64,000 nt of DNA, taken from positions 124,001-188,000 of the forward strand of contig CACILM010000001.1 of NCBI GenBank assembly GCA_902587515.1. Reading direction: 5' to 3'. Position 1 is the first letter of the stretch; each line of letters starts with the position of its first letter. Under the pieces are notes generated by a model. It saw only the letters and a list, made by a program, of their open reading frames with translations, had not been told where the DNA came from and did no database searches. Source of the stretch: an uncultured Pelagibacteraceae bacterium. Its GTDB lineage: Bacteria; Pseudomonadota; Alphaproteobacteria; Pelagibacterales; Pelagibacteraceae. Below, piece after piece: positions 18,494 through 27,443 of the stretch. The position numbers and the translations under genes are program-made.

Positions 18494-18597
18494 AAAAAAG
18501 AAATAAATACGCGATTGATTTATTTACAAATAAATATCGTAAAAGAGTTATCAAACCTAAAAAAGGCAAAGGAAGCTTTAAAAGAAGAAAAAAATAA
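18490..18597 (+). CDS. arfA: Alternative ribosome-rescue factor A (short form)
   Basis: A 35-codon ORF with a TTG start, too short for the ORF track. The protein reads KYAIDLFTNKYRKRV then KPKKGKGSFKRRKK, matching ArfA in order: helix beginning AI(D/E), the R-RV segment, and the hallmark KKGKGS(Y/F)-R-K. ArfA recruits RF2 to ribosomes stalled on non-stop mRNA, with its basic tail in the mRNA channel. It lacks the hydrophobic C-terminal extension of full-length E. coli ArfA and corresponds to the active truncated form. AAGG at 18477-18480 is a plausible ribosome binding site, 9 nt before the TTG. It overlaps the upstream regulator's stop and ends 1 nt from the convergent kinase gene. The start could not be verified independently. 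Confidence 0.82.
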   Translation: MKKRNKYAIDLFTNKYRKRVIKPKKGKGSFKRRKK

Positions 18598-18598
18598 T

Positions 18599-19534
18599 TT
18601 ATTTAAATCTTGCTCCAATTATTTGAATTATTTTCGAAGACATTTCAGTGCCTTTTTCTAAACCTTCTTCTATTGATTTACCTTTTATAAATCCATCAAG
18701 AAATCCTCCAGCAAATAAATCACCAGCACCAGTTAGATCTATTACTTTCAGATTTTTTTTTGCAGAACACTCTATAACCTTTTCCTTGTTGATTGCTAAA
18801 GCACCTTTTTCACCTCTAGTAATAACAATAAGTTTTTTTATTTTTTTTGAGAATTCTATAACATCTTCAATTTTTTTCGTATTAATCAGCGACATAATCT
18901 CCTGCTCATTTGCAAAAGTAATATCGATTTTTGTTTTAACTAAATTCAAAAACTGTTTTTTATGTCTCTCTACGCAAAATAAGTCTGAGAGAGACATTGC
19001 TACTTTATTAGAGTAAGTAATTGCTTTGTCGAAAGCTTTTTTTGGTTCCCCTTCATCCCAAAGATAACCTTCTAAAAATAAAATTTCACTTTCCTGCACA
19101 GCTTTAATGTTTATGTCACTATCATTTATCTTACCTGCTGTTCCTAAAAAAGTTACCATTGTTCTCTCAGAGTCTGGAGTAATCAAAATCAAACAAGTTC
19201 CAGTTGGGACTTTTTCTTTCTTCTTAGAATAAAAATATTTTACTTTTTCTAAACTAAGACCGGCTTCATATTTAGCACCTAATTCGTCATCACTTACTTT
19301 TCCAATGAAACCAACTTTATTACCTAATTGTGAGAGGCTAACAATTGAATTTGCAACTGAACCTCCAGCTACGGTCTCCTCAATTTTAAGATTGACTAGT
19401 AATTTTTTGAATTCATCTTCATTAACTAATTTCATAGTACTTTTAGTTAAAGAATTTCTTTTAATAAAATCCTCTTCTACTTTACAGATAACATCTACAA
19501 TTGCATTTCCAATTCCTAAAACTCTCATTTTCAA
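18599..19534 (-). CDS. PfkB-family sugar/adenosine kinase
   Basis: 311 aa. The N-terminus RVLGIGNAIVDVICKVEEDF, the substrate region AGGSVANSIVSLSQLG, FIGKVSDDELG and the C-terminal PfkB signature DLTGAGDLFAGGFLDGF, including the catalytic Asp of the GAGD motif, are all present. The overall pattern is closest to alphaproteobacterial genes annotated as adenosine kinase, but ribokinase-like specificity cannot be excluded. Its ATG overlaps the nth stop (ATGA), so it is the last gene of the dnaK-dnaJ-dapB-nth run on this strand. Confidence 0.85.
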   Translation of the reverse strand: MKMRVLGIGNAIVDVICKVEEDFIKRNSLTKSTMKLVNEDEFKKLLVNLKIEETVAGGSVANSIVSLSQLGNKVGFIGKVSDDELGAKYEAGLSLEKVKYFYSKKKEKVPTGTCLILITPDSERTMVTFLGTAGKINDSDINIKAVQESEILFLEGYLWDEGEPKKAFDKAITYSNKVAMSLSDLFCVERHKKQFLNLVKTKIDITFANEQEIMSLINTKKIEDVIEFSKKIKKLIVITRGEKGALAINKEKVIECSAKKNLKVIDLTGAGDLFAGGFLDGFIKGKSIEEGLEKGTEMSSKIIQIIGARFK

Positions 19535-20184
19535 GCCATTTTGGTTTTGATTGGTTTCTTTCTGTTTGGATAACAGCTTTTACAAATTTTACAAGATATT
19601 CCATAACAGTCTCTTGCTTTACAATATTCTCGACCATACCATATTATTTGAAGATGAAGTTTATTCCATTTTTCTTTTGGAAATAATTTTTTCAAATCTT
19701 TTTCAGTCTGAATAACATTTTTACCATTAGTTAGACCCCATCTCTGCGCAAGCCTATGTATATGAGTATCAACAGGAAAAGCTGGATATCCGAAACCCTG
19801 AGACATTACTACACTAGCTGTTTTGTGCCCAACACCTGGCAGTTTTTCTAAATCTTCATAAGTTTTAGGCACCTTGCCGTTATGTTTCTCTATTAAATTT
19901 TTTGATAGATAAAAAATACTTTTTGCTTTTATTCTAAATATTCCGATTTTTTTTATCAAACTTTCAATCTTTTTTCGTCCTAATTTTACAAAGTGTTCAG
20001 GTTTATAATACTTTGGATATATTTTTTTTGTTACATTATTAACATTTACATCTGTGCATTGCGCTGAAAGCAATACTGACACTAAAAGAGTAAAAGTATT
20101 TTTGTAATTCAAAGGAATTGGAACCCTTGGATAAGTTTTATTTAAAATCTTTATTATGATTTTAGATTTTTGTTTGTTATTCAC
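19531..20184 (-). CDS. nth: Endonuclease III
   Basis: 217 aa, normal length. The helix-hairpin-helix LEKLPGVGHKTASVVM carries the catalytic Lys121, and Asp139 lies in FPVDTHIHRL. These residues give the glycosylase/AP-lyase activity that removes oxidised pyrimidines. The C-terminal iron-sulfur loop is odd: cysteines are at 188, 193, 198, 201 and 204, whereas the usual pattern is C-x6-C-x2-C-x5-C; three positions match and the second ligand is shifted. The start overlaps the end of dapB by 4 nt. Confidence 0.94.
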   Translation of the reverse strand: MNNKQKSKIIIKILNKTYPRVPIPLNYKNTFTLLVSVLLSAQCTDVNVNNVTKKIYPKYYKPEHFVKLGRKKIESLIKKIGIFRIKAKSIFYLSKNLIEKHNGKVPKTYEDLEKLPGVGHKTASVVMSQGFGYPAFPVDTHIHRLAQRWGLTNGKNVIQTEKDLKKLFPKEKWNKLHLQIIWYGREYCKARDCYGISCKICKSCYPNRKKPIKTKMA

Positions 20185-20957
20185 TTAAAATTCAAAAGAT
20201 CTCTCATAGAATATAGGCCAGCTTTTTTATTAGACAACCATTTAGCGGCTGTAAGGGCACCTTCCGAGTATAAAGCTCTATCAAAAGACTCATGGTTTAA
20301 GGTGACAATTTCTTTACCGCTAGAAAAAATTACTTCGTGTTCACCGATCACTTCTCCTTTTCTAATTGAGTTAAAATTAATTTTTTTTCCAAAAGGAAAA
20401 TTTTTTTTATTAAGGTACTTTTTACCAATTAAACTGTAAAACTCTTTATTTTTTCCTGTGGCTATTCCTCTGCCTAACATTAAAGCAGTACCTGATGGAT
20501 AATCTTTTTTATGTTTATGATGAATTTCATTAACTTTAGTTAAAAAATTTTTTCCTAGAGACTTTGACGCTATCTCAGTGAGAAACATCAATAAATTTAC
20601 ACCTAAACTCATATTTCCAGCTTTTAAAATAGGAATTTTCCTAGAAAATTTTTTTATCAAATTTTCCTCTTTCTTAGAAAAACCTGTAGTTCCAATAACA
20701 ACTTTTTTTTTTTGCTTAATAGCAATCTTAAGAATTTCCAAAGTACATTTAGGAACTGTGAAATCTATTATTATTTTGGCTTTTTTGAAAGCTTCTATTG
20801 TATTTAGCTCAGGTTTTAGTCCTAAAATTTTTTTATTAATTATTCTATTTTCAGTCAAAGATACAATTTTAAACGATTTATTTTTCCTTGCAGATTTTAT
20901 GAGTTGCTGACCCATTCTGCCCATACACCCAGTTATTGCTAAATTAATTTTTTTCAT
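20181..20957 (-). CDS. dapB: 4-hydroxy-tetrahydrodipicolinate reductase
   Basis: 258 aa. The N-terminal nucleotide-binding motif ITGCMGRMGQQLI and the substrate/catalytic segment EIHHKHKKDYPSGTALMLG are diagnostic. DapB reduces the product of DapA in lysine and diaminopimelate synthesis, feeding peptidoglycan. It is located after dnaJ, separated only by a small membrane-protein ORF whose TGA overlaps the dapB ATG, and it overlaps nth by 4 nt downstream. Confidence 0.95.
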   Translation of the reverse strand: MKKINLAITGCMGRMGQQLIKSARKNKSFKIVSLTENRIINKKILGLKPELNTIEAFKKAKIIIDFTVPKCTLEILKIAIKQKKKVVIGTTGFSKKEENLIKKFSRKIPILKAGNMSLGVNLLMFLTEIASKSLGKNFLTKVNEIHHKHKKDYPSGTALMLGRGIATGKNKEFYSLIGKKYLNKKNFPFGKKINFNSIRKGEVIGEHEVIFSSGKEIVTLNHESFDRALYSEGALTAAKWLSNKKAGLYSMRDLLNFK

Positions 20958-21124
20958 TGTCCAATAAGATAAATAACTACAATAATCACTAGAACAATTA
21001 TAGTCCAGATTGATAAATTGTTTAAGAATTGTTTTAATTTGTTATTGGTGGATAAAAAACCAGGTAAGATTAAAGCTAGGACTGCAATAAGAAATATTGC
21101 AGACATTATTTGATCATTTTCCAT
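20954..21124 (-). CDS. Small two-helix membrane protein, 56 aa
   Basis: An ORF too short for the track fills the dnaJ-dapB gap. The protein starts MENDQIMSAIFLIAVLALIL, has a first membrane helix (about residues 7-24), a short Asn/Lys-containing loop (STNNKLKQ), and a second helix (about 38-54) ending LIGQ. Its ATG lies 3 nt after the dnaJ stop and its TGA overlaps the dapB ATG (ATGA). Tight coupling on both sides and a clean hydrophobic pattern argue that it is real. The layout resembles the N-terminal membrane segment of alphaproteobacterial retropepsin-like (TIGR02281) proteins, but this is only an impression; the function is unknown. Confidence 0.7.
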   Translation of the reverse strand: MENDQIMSAIFLIAVLALILPGFLSTNNKLKQFLNNLSIWTIIVLVIIVVIYLIGQ

Positions 21125-21127
21125 CTA

Positions 21128-22252
21128 TTAAGTTTTTTTCCAGAATTTTTTTGCCTTTTCAAAAAAGCTTTTAATAACTGGATCTGGTTTATTTACTTCA
21201 ATTTCATTGAATTCTTCTAATATCTCTTTTTGTCTTTTGGAAAGAGAAGTAGGGACTTGAGTTACAACTCTAATATAAAGATCACCAAAAACACTTCTTC
21301 TGAGAACTGGCATACCTTTACCTTTTAATCTAAATTGTTTTCCATGTTGGGTTCCTGAAGGAATTTTAATTTTAGACTTACCCCCATCAATTGAAGGGAC
21401 TTCTACTGAAGTACCTAAAGCTGCATCGGAAAATGAAATTGGTAATTCGTAATATAAATTTTCATCAGATCTTTTAAAGATATTATGATTATCTATTGAA
21501 ATAAATAAGTATAAATCTCCACTAGACCCACCCTTAGAGCCTGCCTCACCTTTCCCTGACAATCTAATTCTTGTTCCATCATCAACTCCCTTTGGTATTT
21601 TAACGGTTACATTTTCGTTAGCTTGAGTTTTTCCATTACCACTACAACTGTTACAAGGCGTTCCAATCATTTCACCGTAACCACTGCATTGTGGGCAAGT
21701 TTGTTGAACTGTAAAGAAACCTTGATTTGTTCTTACCTTCCCTCTGCCTGAACAATAATCGCATCTAATCGGTTTAGAGCCTTTTGCTGCACCGCTTCCT
21801 GAGCAAGATTTACAGGATTTATAAGTGGTATATCTAACATTTTTTTCAGTTCCCTTGTAAGCATCCTCTAAGCTAATGCTGACATCGTACCTTAAATCAT
21901 TTCCTCTATTACTTGTTCTTCTTGAGGAGCCTCCACCGAAGTCGCTAAAAAAATCCTCAAAAATATCAGAAAATGATGAACTATCAAAACCACCGAAACC
22001 TTGGAATCCACCTGCACCTCCACCACCTTCAAAAGCTGCGTGACCAAATTGATCATAATTAGCTTTTCTTTTATCGTCCGATAGAATGTGATAGGCCTCG
22101 CTCGCTTCTTTAAATTTTTCTTCTGAAGCTTTGTCTCCTTTATTTTTGTCTGGATGGTATTTTAATGCAAGTTTTCTGTAAGCTTTTTTTATATCGTCTT
22201 TTGAAGCTCCTTTTGGGATACCTAAGACATCATAACAATCTCTTTTAGCCAC
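21128..22252 (-). CDS. dnaJ: Chaperone protein DnaJ
   Basis: 374 aa. The J domain has [10 protein letters not shown] (HPD at 33-35), followed by a Gly/Phe-rich stretch ([17 protein letters not shown]), four zinc-binding repeats ([32 protein letters not shown]) and the C-terminal substrate-binding domains. It stimulates DnaK ATPase and delivers clients. It directly follows dnaK on the minus strand (23-nt spacer), forming the classical dnaK-dnaJ operon with grpE just upstream. Confidence 0.98.
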   Translation of the reverse strand: MAKRDCYDVLGIPKGASKDDIKKAYRKLALKYHPDKNKGDKASEEKFKEASEAYHILSDDKRKANYDQFGHAAFEGGGGAGGFQGFGGFDSSSFSDIFEDFFSDFGGGSSRRTSNRGNDLRYDVSISLEDAYKGTEKNVRYTTYKSCKSCSGSGAAKGSKPIRCDYCSGRGKVRTNQGFFTVQQTCPQCSGYGEMIGTPCNSCSGNGKTQANENVTVKIPKGVDDGTRIRLSGKGEAGSKGGSSGDLYLFISIDNHNIFKRSDENLYYELPISFSDAALGTSVEVPSIDGGKSKIKIPSGTQHGKQFRLKGKGMPVLRRSVFGDLYIRVVTQVPTSLSKRQKEILEEFNEIEVNKPDPVIKSFFEKAKKFWKKT

Positions 22253-22275
22253 AGGACGTCTCCTTATTTTTTATC

Positions 22276-24201
22276 TTAGGCGCTTTTTTCTTTATCTTCT
22301 TTTACGTCTTCAAAATCTGCATCTACAACATTATCTTTTTCACCTGGCTTAGCATCTTTTGGATCACCGCTACCTTTATTCTTATCATCGGGCTTTTGCT
22401 GACTTTTATAAACGGCTTCTCCTAATTTCATTGAAACCTGAATTAAGCTTTGGGTTTTTTTCTTGATGTCCTCTATATCAGTACCTTCTAATGATTTTTT
22501 AAGATCTGTAATCCCATTTTCTATAGCCTTTTTTTCCTCAGCTGAAACCTTATCTCCATGTTCTTTTAAACTTTTTTCGGTTGAGAAAACTAAACTATCA
22601 GCTTGATTTCTTGCATCCACAGACTCTCTTTTCTTTTTGTCAGCTTCTTTATTCGCTTCAGCGTCCTTAACCATCTTCTGAATTTCTTCATCTGAAAGCC
22701 CTCCAGAAGCTTGAATTTGAATTTTTTGCTCTTTGCCTGTTCCTTTATCTTTAGCTGAAACACTAACAATTCCATTTGCGTCAATATCAAATGTTACTTC
22801 TATTTGTGGAGTCCCCCTAGGAGCTGGAGGTATTCCAACTAGCTCAAAGTTTCCTAGAATTTTGTTGTCCGCAGCCATCTCTCTTTCACCTTGAAGCACT
22901 CTTATTGATACTGCAGGCTGGTTATCTTCGGCTGTGGAGAAAACCTGACTTTTTTTTGTCGGTATCGTAGTATTTTTTTCAATTAGTTTAGTAGATACTC
23001 CACCAAGAGTTTCAATACCTAATGAAAGAGGTGTCACATCAAGAAGCAACACATCTTTTACATCACCTTGTAACACGCCACCTTGAATAGCTGCACCCAT
23101 TGCGACTACTTCATCAGGGTTAACACTTTTATTAGGTTCTTTTCCAAAGAAATTTTTAACAGTTTCTATAATTTTTGGCATTCTTGTCATCCCTCCAACA
23201 AGAACTACTTCATTAATCTCTGCTGCGGAAAAACCTGAGTCTTTTAAAGCTGTTTTGCAAGGTTCCAGAGTTCTATCAACTAAGCTTTGAACCAATGCTT
23301 CTAATTTAGCTCTAGTAAATTTTAAGTTCAAATGTTTTGGACCATTTTTATCAGCAGTTATAAAAGGCAAGTTTATTTCAGTTTGAGCTGCTGAAGAAAG
23401 CTCAATTTTTGCTTTCTCCGCTGCTTCCTTCAACCTTTGAAGAGCCAGTTTATCTGTCTTAAGATCAATTCCATTATCTTTTTTAAATTCAGAAGCTAGG
23501 TATTCAACAATTGCATCATCAAAATCTTCTCCACCTAGGAAAGTATCACCATTAGTTGATTTTACTTCAAAAACACCATCACCAATTTCTAAAATTGATA
23601 TATCAAATGTACCACCACCGAGATCATAAACGGCAATTTTCTTACCGCCTTTTTTATCTAATCCATAAGCTAACGATGCTGCTGTTGGCTCATTTATTAT
23701 TCTTAAGACTTCTAAACCTGCAATTTTTCCAGCATCTTTTGTTGCTTGTCTTTGTGAGTCGTTAAAATAGGCTGGAACAGTAATTACTGCTTTAGTAACA
23801 GCCTGACCTAAATATTTCTCTGCCGTCTCTTTCATTTTTTGTAAAATAAAAGCAGAAATTTGAGCTGGTGAGTATTTTTTACCTTTTCCTTCAACCCACG
23901 CATCTCCGTTATCTGATTTGACTATTTTGTAAGGGACTTTAGAAATATCTTTTTGAACTGAAGGTCCATCAAATTTTCTACCAATTAGTCTTTTAACTGC
24001 AAAAATAGTGTCACCAGCATTAGTTACAGCTTGCCTCTTTGCGGGTTGACCGACAAGCTTTTCTTCATTATCTAAAAAAGCTACAACTGAAGGAGTTGTC
24101 CTTGCACCTTCAACGTTTTCTAACACTTTAGCCTGTGAACCATCCATAATGGCTACACACGAATTTGTTGTTCCTAAGTCTATTCCAATTACTTTACTCA
24201 T
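22276..24201 (-). CDS. dnaK: Chaperone protein DnaK (Hsp70)
   Basis: 641 aa. The ATPase domain shows [53 protein letters not shown] and [13 protein letters not shown]. The substrate-binding domain follows ([15 protein letters not shown]), with a helical lid and an acidic tail ending in [11 protein letters not shown], the DnaJ/GrpE-system C-terminal motif. It is the ATP-dependent folding chaperone. The order is grpE-dnaK-dnaJ; no heat-shock promoter or CIRCE element was recognised in the 54-nt gap behind grpE. Confidence 0.99.
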   Translation of the reverse strand: MSKVIGIDLGTTNSCVAIMDGSQAKVLENVEGARTTPSVVAFLDNEEKLVGQPAKRQAVTNAGDTIFAVKRLIGRKFDGPSVQKDISKVPYKIVKSDNGDAWVEGKGKKYSPAQISAFILQKMKETAEKYLGQAVTKAVITVPAYFNDSQRQATKDAGKIAGLEVLRIINEPTAASLAYGLDKKGGKKIAVYDLGGGTFDISILEIGDGVFEVKSTNGDTFLGGEDFDDAIVEYLASEFKKDNGIDLKTDKLALQRLKEAAEKAKIELSSAAQTEINLPFITADKNGPKHLNLKFTRAKLEALVQSLVDRTLEPCKTALKDSGFSAAEINEVVLVGGMTRMPKIIETVKNFFGKEPNKSVNPDEVVAMGAAIQGGVLQGDVKDVLLLDVTPLSLGIETLGGVSTKLIEKNTTIPTKKSQVFSTAEDNQPAVSIRVLQGEREMAADNKILGNFELVGIPPAPRGTPQIEVTFDIDANGIVSVSAKDKGTGKEQKIQIQASGGLSDEEIQKMVKDAEANKEADKKKRESVDARNQADSLVFSTEKSLKEHGDKVSAEEKKAIENGITDLKKSLEGTDIEDIKKKTQSLIQVSMKLGEAVYKSQQKPDDKNKGSGDPKDAKPGEKDNVVDADFEDVKEDKEKSA

Positions 24202-24255
24202 TATTATATTTCCTTATGTTAAATTTATATGGGTGCTTTTTTTTCATCTACAAGG

Positions 24256-24840
24256 TTATTTTTCCTCTTTTTTTTCCTCTTTTTCCTTATTTTTTGAATT
24301 TTTTTTCTTCGCTACACCCACTAAAGCCGGCCTTAATAACCTTTCACCAAACATATAGCCTGATTGAATTTCTTGAACAACAGTGCCTATATCGTGTTTA
24401 TCATCCTCAATCTCTGTCATTGCTTGATGCATATTAGGATCAAATTTTTTCCCCTTAGCCTCAATTTTTGTAATTCTGTTTTTCTCAAATATTGAAACTA
24501 AGTCTTTTTCAATTATAGAAATATTTTCTAAAAATTTATTTAAATCTTTATTAGATTTCAAAATTTCATCGTTTTTAATTGCAATTTTTGCTCTTTGTAA
24601 ATTATCTAATATTGCTAAACTCTCTTTTGCAAAGTTAAAAGACCCAAATTCAAAAGCATCTTTAATCTCTTTCTCAAATCTTCTTCTTTGGTTTTCAATT
24701 TCTGCTAAAGACCTAAGAAGCTTATCCTCAGTTTCCTTTAATTTTTGTTCAACTGTCTGCTCTTCAACCTTACCTTCCGCAGTATCTTTTTTTAAGTCTT
24801 TTTCCGTTGCAGTTTTTTTTTCCTTATTTTCAGACATCAA
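24256..24840 (-). CDS. grpE: Nucleotide exchange factor GrpE
   Basis: 194 aa with two possible start Mets in a row (MMSENK). The N-terminal charged region leads into the long dimerization helix (EDKLLRSLAEIENQRRRFEKEIKDA), and the C-terminal beta domain has FDPNMHQAMTEIEDD and GYMFGERLLRPALVGVAK, the GrpE signature. It releases ADP from DnaK. It is divergent from rdgB across a 40-bp spacer. Confidence 0.96.
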   Translation of the reverse strand: MMSENKEKKTATEKDLKKDTAEGKVEEQTVEQKLKETEDKLLRSLAEIENQRRRFEKEIKDAFEFGSFNFAKESLAILDNLQRAKIAIKNDEILKSNKDLNKFLENISIIEKDLVSIFEKNRITKIEAKGKKFDPNMHQAMTEIEDDKHDIGTVVQEIQSGYMFGERLLRPALVGVAKKKNSKNKEKEEKKEEK

Positions 24841-24880
24841 TTTGCTATATAGTAAATAATTATTAAATTACTAGAAGGAA

Positions 24881-25459
24881 ATGAAAAAAATATTAATTGG
24901 CACACATAACAAAGGAAAATACAGAGAAATAGCGTATTTGTTATCTAAAAGTTGTAAAAAAATTTCTCCAATTTCACTTAAAATACCTAGTCCAAAAGAA
25001 ACTAGTAAAACTTTTAGCGGTAACTCAATTCTTAAAGTAAAATTCTTTTCAAAATTCGTTAACTACCCTGTAATTTCTGATGACTCTGGTTTGTGTATTA
25101 AATCATTGAAAAATATGCCAGGAGTTTATTCAGCAAGACTTGCTAAAAAACATGGTAACTTTAAAAAAGCCATGGCTTTTATATTAAAAAAGATGAAAAA
25201 TAAAAAAAAAAGGTCAGCAGTTTTTATTTGCAGCTTAACTTTTAAATATCCTAAAAAAAAACCTGTTAATGTAACTGGCAAAATTCATGGAACTATTGCT
25301 AATAAGATATTAGGAAAAAATGGTTTTGGATATGATTCAATTTTTATACCGAATAATTATAATAAAACTTTTGGGCAGTTTTCTAAAATTAAAAAGATGA
25401 AAATGGATCATAGATACATTGCATTTAAAAAACTTAAAAAAAAAATTAAAACTTTGTAA
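24881..25459 (+). CDS. rdgB: Non-canonical purine NTP pyrophosphatase (RdgB/HAM1)
   Basis: 192 aa. The N-terminal GTHNKGKYREI nucleotide-binding segment, the active-site SDDSGLCI, and the later GKNGFGYDSIFIP are hallmark Ham1 motifs. The enzyme hydrolyses dITP, XTP and ITP to monophosphates, keeping deaminated purines out of nucleic acids. It is transcribed divergently from grpE, and its 3' end overlaps convergent lpoA-like by 14 bp. Confidence 0.95.
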   Translation: MKKILIGTHNKGKYREIAYLLSKSCKKISPISLKIPSPKETSKTFSGNSILKVKFFSKFVNYPVISDDSGLCIKSLKNMPGVYSARLAKKHGNFKKAMAFILKKMKNKKKRSAVFICSLTFKYPKKKPVNVTGKIHGTIANKILGKNGFGYDSIFIPNNYNKTFGQFSKIKKMKMDHRYIAFKKLKKKIKTL

Positions 25460-26600
25460 ATTTATTATTTTCGGTTTTGTATATATCTAAATCTTGAGTT
25501 ACTTTTTTATCTTTAAAACTAAACGTACCTATCTTTCCTTTTATTTTACTTTTAAATATAAAATCATTTATAGAGTTAACTTTACCGTTTTTTTTCCATG
25601 CATAATAAATTAAACCTAAGGCATCGTAGGTTAAAATTGTAATTTCATTAGGATAAGAAGAAAATTTTTTGAAATATTTGGTATTGTATTCCTTAAATTC
25701 TTTATAATTTATTGAAGGATAATAGAGAGTTTTAATTGTATTCTCATAAAAAATACTTTGATCGAACCATTGATTGACAGTAGTAATTAATACATCTCTT
25801 TGATTAACATCTGTGTAAGCTAGTGATGTCAAAACGCTTTTAAGATTGTTTCCAAAATCAATTATGATTACGGAGTCAAAGTTTACTTTGCCTAAAGTAT
25901 AAAGTTGCTCAAGTTTCTCTAATTCTTTAACTGATTGTTCGTCTTCTTTATCTTGAAACATTTTTTTTCTTAATTCTAAATTTTTCTTACGTTGAGAATA
26001 ATTAGTTAAAGTTTCTATTTCTCCAGTTAAAACCTGAGGATCAGGATTGTACTTAAATATTTTTATATTATCTAAATTTAATTTACTTATTTTTTTTTCG
26101 ATAAATTTTGTATATTGATTTTCTGGAAACATAATTACAGTTTTCTTTTTATTTTGTTTTTTAATAAAATTATTTAAAGATATTAATTGCGACTCCAAAC
26201 TTACTCCAATGCTTATAATGTTGCTCATGAATTCCGGGGTAATATTTGATGGTGAAATAAAAATTACATCACTATATTTTTTTACATTTTCAAACTCATC
26301 ATAACTTAATGGTCCTATGATAATGTTAACGCCTTGTTCTTTTATTTCCTGGACTGCTAAGCTAAGTTTTTTTTTATTTTTAAAACCAGCATCTCTAGGA
26401 ATTATGAAAACGTTGTTGTCGTTAATTTCATCTAGCGCTAATTGTAAAGAATAAAGTAAAGATTTTCCTAATTCTTCGTATTCACCAGTGAGTGGTGCTA
26501 ACAATCCGATTTTGAGCTTTTTATTATCCTCACTACTGAAAAGATTAGAATTAAAAAATAAAATTATATAAGATAAAATTATAACAATTTTTTTTTTCAT
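25446..26600 (-). CDS. Periplasmic LpoA/LppC-like protein (type 1 binding-protein fold)
   Basis: The ORF opens at 26615, but the Met at 26600 is chosen: it gives MKKKIVIILSYIILFFNSNLFSS, a clean signal peptide, and leaves a 3-nt gap to divergent rsmI rather than an overlap. The mature 360-residue part starts LKIGLLAPLTGEYEELGKSLLYSLQLAL, the N-lobe of a type 1 periplasmic binding fold, and has NIIIGPLS in the first lobe. Its place divergent from rsmI and next to a BON lipoprotein matches the lpoA(yraM)-rsmI(yraL)-dolP(yraP) neighbourhood of other Proteobacteria, suggesting the penicillin-binding-protein activator family. Unlike typical LppC proteins it has no lipobox Cys. An amino-acid binding protein is the alternative. 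Confidence 0.75.
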   Translation of the reverse strand: MKKKIVIILSYIILFFNSNLFSSEDNKKLKIGLLAPLTGEYEELGKSLLYSLQLALDEINDNNVFIIPRDAGFKNKKKLSLAVQEIKEQGVNIIIGPLSYDEFENVKKYSDVIFISPSNITPEFMSNIISIGVSLESQLISLNNFIKKQNKKKTVIMFPENQYTKFIEKKISKLNLDNIKIFKYNPDPQVLTGEIETLTNYSQRKKNLELRKKMFQDKEDEQSVKELEKLEQLYTLGKVNFDSVIIIDFGNNLKSVLTSLAYTDVNQRDVLITTVNQWFDQSIFYENTIKTLYYPSINYKEFKEYNTKYFKKFSSYPNEITILTYDALGLIYYAWKKNGKVNSINDFIFKSKIKGKIGTFSFKDKKVTQDLDIYKTENNKFTKF

Positions 26601-26603
26601 AAA

Positions 26604-27443
26604 ATGAAGCAGCAATCTAATAGTTTATATATTGTTTCTACACCTATTGGAAATTTAGATGATATAACATTGAGAGCAATTGAGGTATTAAAATATTCAG
26701 ATATTATAATTTGTGAGGACACTAGACATTCCATAAAATTACTTAATCATCTTGAAATTAAAAAAAAATTAATCTCCTATCATAAATTTAATGAAAAAAG
26801 ACAAACACTTGAAGTTATAAAACATATTAATCAGGGCAAAATTTTGTCTTTAATTTCTGATGCAGGAACACCATTACTTTCTGATCCAGGAAGACATCTT
26901 TTAAATGAATGTATTAAAAATAAAATTAATATAATACCTATACCTGGAGTTTCTTCTATAACTACTGCAATGAGCGTTTCCGGTTTCAGTGATCAATTTT
27001 TATTTTATGGTTTTTTGCCGAAAACGGAAAATGAATTAAATAAAACTCTTAAAAGTCTTTCTAAAAACTCATTTTCTATTATTTTCTTCATACCAGCAAA
27101 AAAAGTGAATTTTTACCTAAACAAATTTAAAAGTTATTTCTCAGAACGAAAAATAATGATTGCGAGAGAAATTTCGAAAATTCATGAGACTTTTTACAGA
27201 GATGAATTAAAAAATCTTAAGATGTTTAAAAGTTCGTTAAAAGGTGAACTTACAGTTGTAATTTCAGAAACGAATTATAAAAATAAAGATTTAGACTATA
27301 AAAATATTACTTTAAAAGCTAAAAAATACCTCAAAAAATATAGCTTAAAAGATACGGTTGAAATAATTTTTCAATCTGAAAAAGTAAACAAAAAAAAAAT
27401 TTATCAACTTTGTTTAAAGATTAAAAATGAGAAAAATAATTAG
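26604..27443 (+). CDS. rsmI: 16S rRNA (cytidine-1402-2'-O)-methyltransferase
   Basis: 279 aa. The N-terminus LYIVSTPIGNLDDITLRAIEVL, then CEDTRHSIKLLNHL and SDAGTPLLSDPGRHLL, are the standard RsmI blocks of the tetrapyrrole-methylase fold. It methylates the 2'-OH of C1402 in the decoding centre. The upstream promoter must lie within the divergent gene because the starts are 3 nt apart. The 3' end overlaps the BON lipoprotein gene by 17 nt. Confidence 0.95.
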   Translation: MKQQSNSLYIVSTPIGNLDDITLRAIEVLKYSDIIICEDTRHSIKLLNHLEIKKKLISYHKFNEKRQTLEVIKHINQGKILSLISDAGTPLLSDPGRHLLNECIKNKINIIPIPGVSSITTAMSVSGFSDQFLFYGFLPKTENELNKTLKSLSKNSFSIIFFIPAKKVNFYLNKFKSYFSERKIMIAREISKIHETFYRDELKNLKMFKSSLKGELTVVISETNYKNKDLDYKNITLKAKKYLKKYSLKDTVEIIFQSEKVNKKKIYQLCLKIKNEKNN

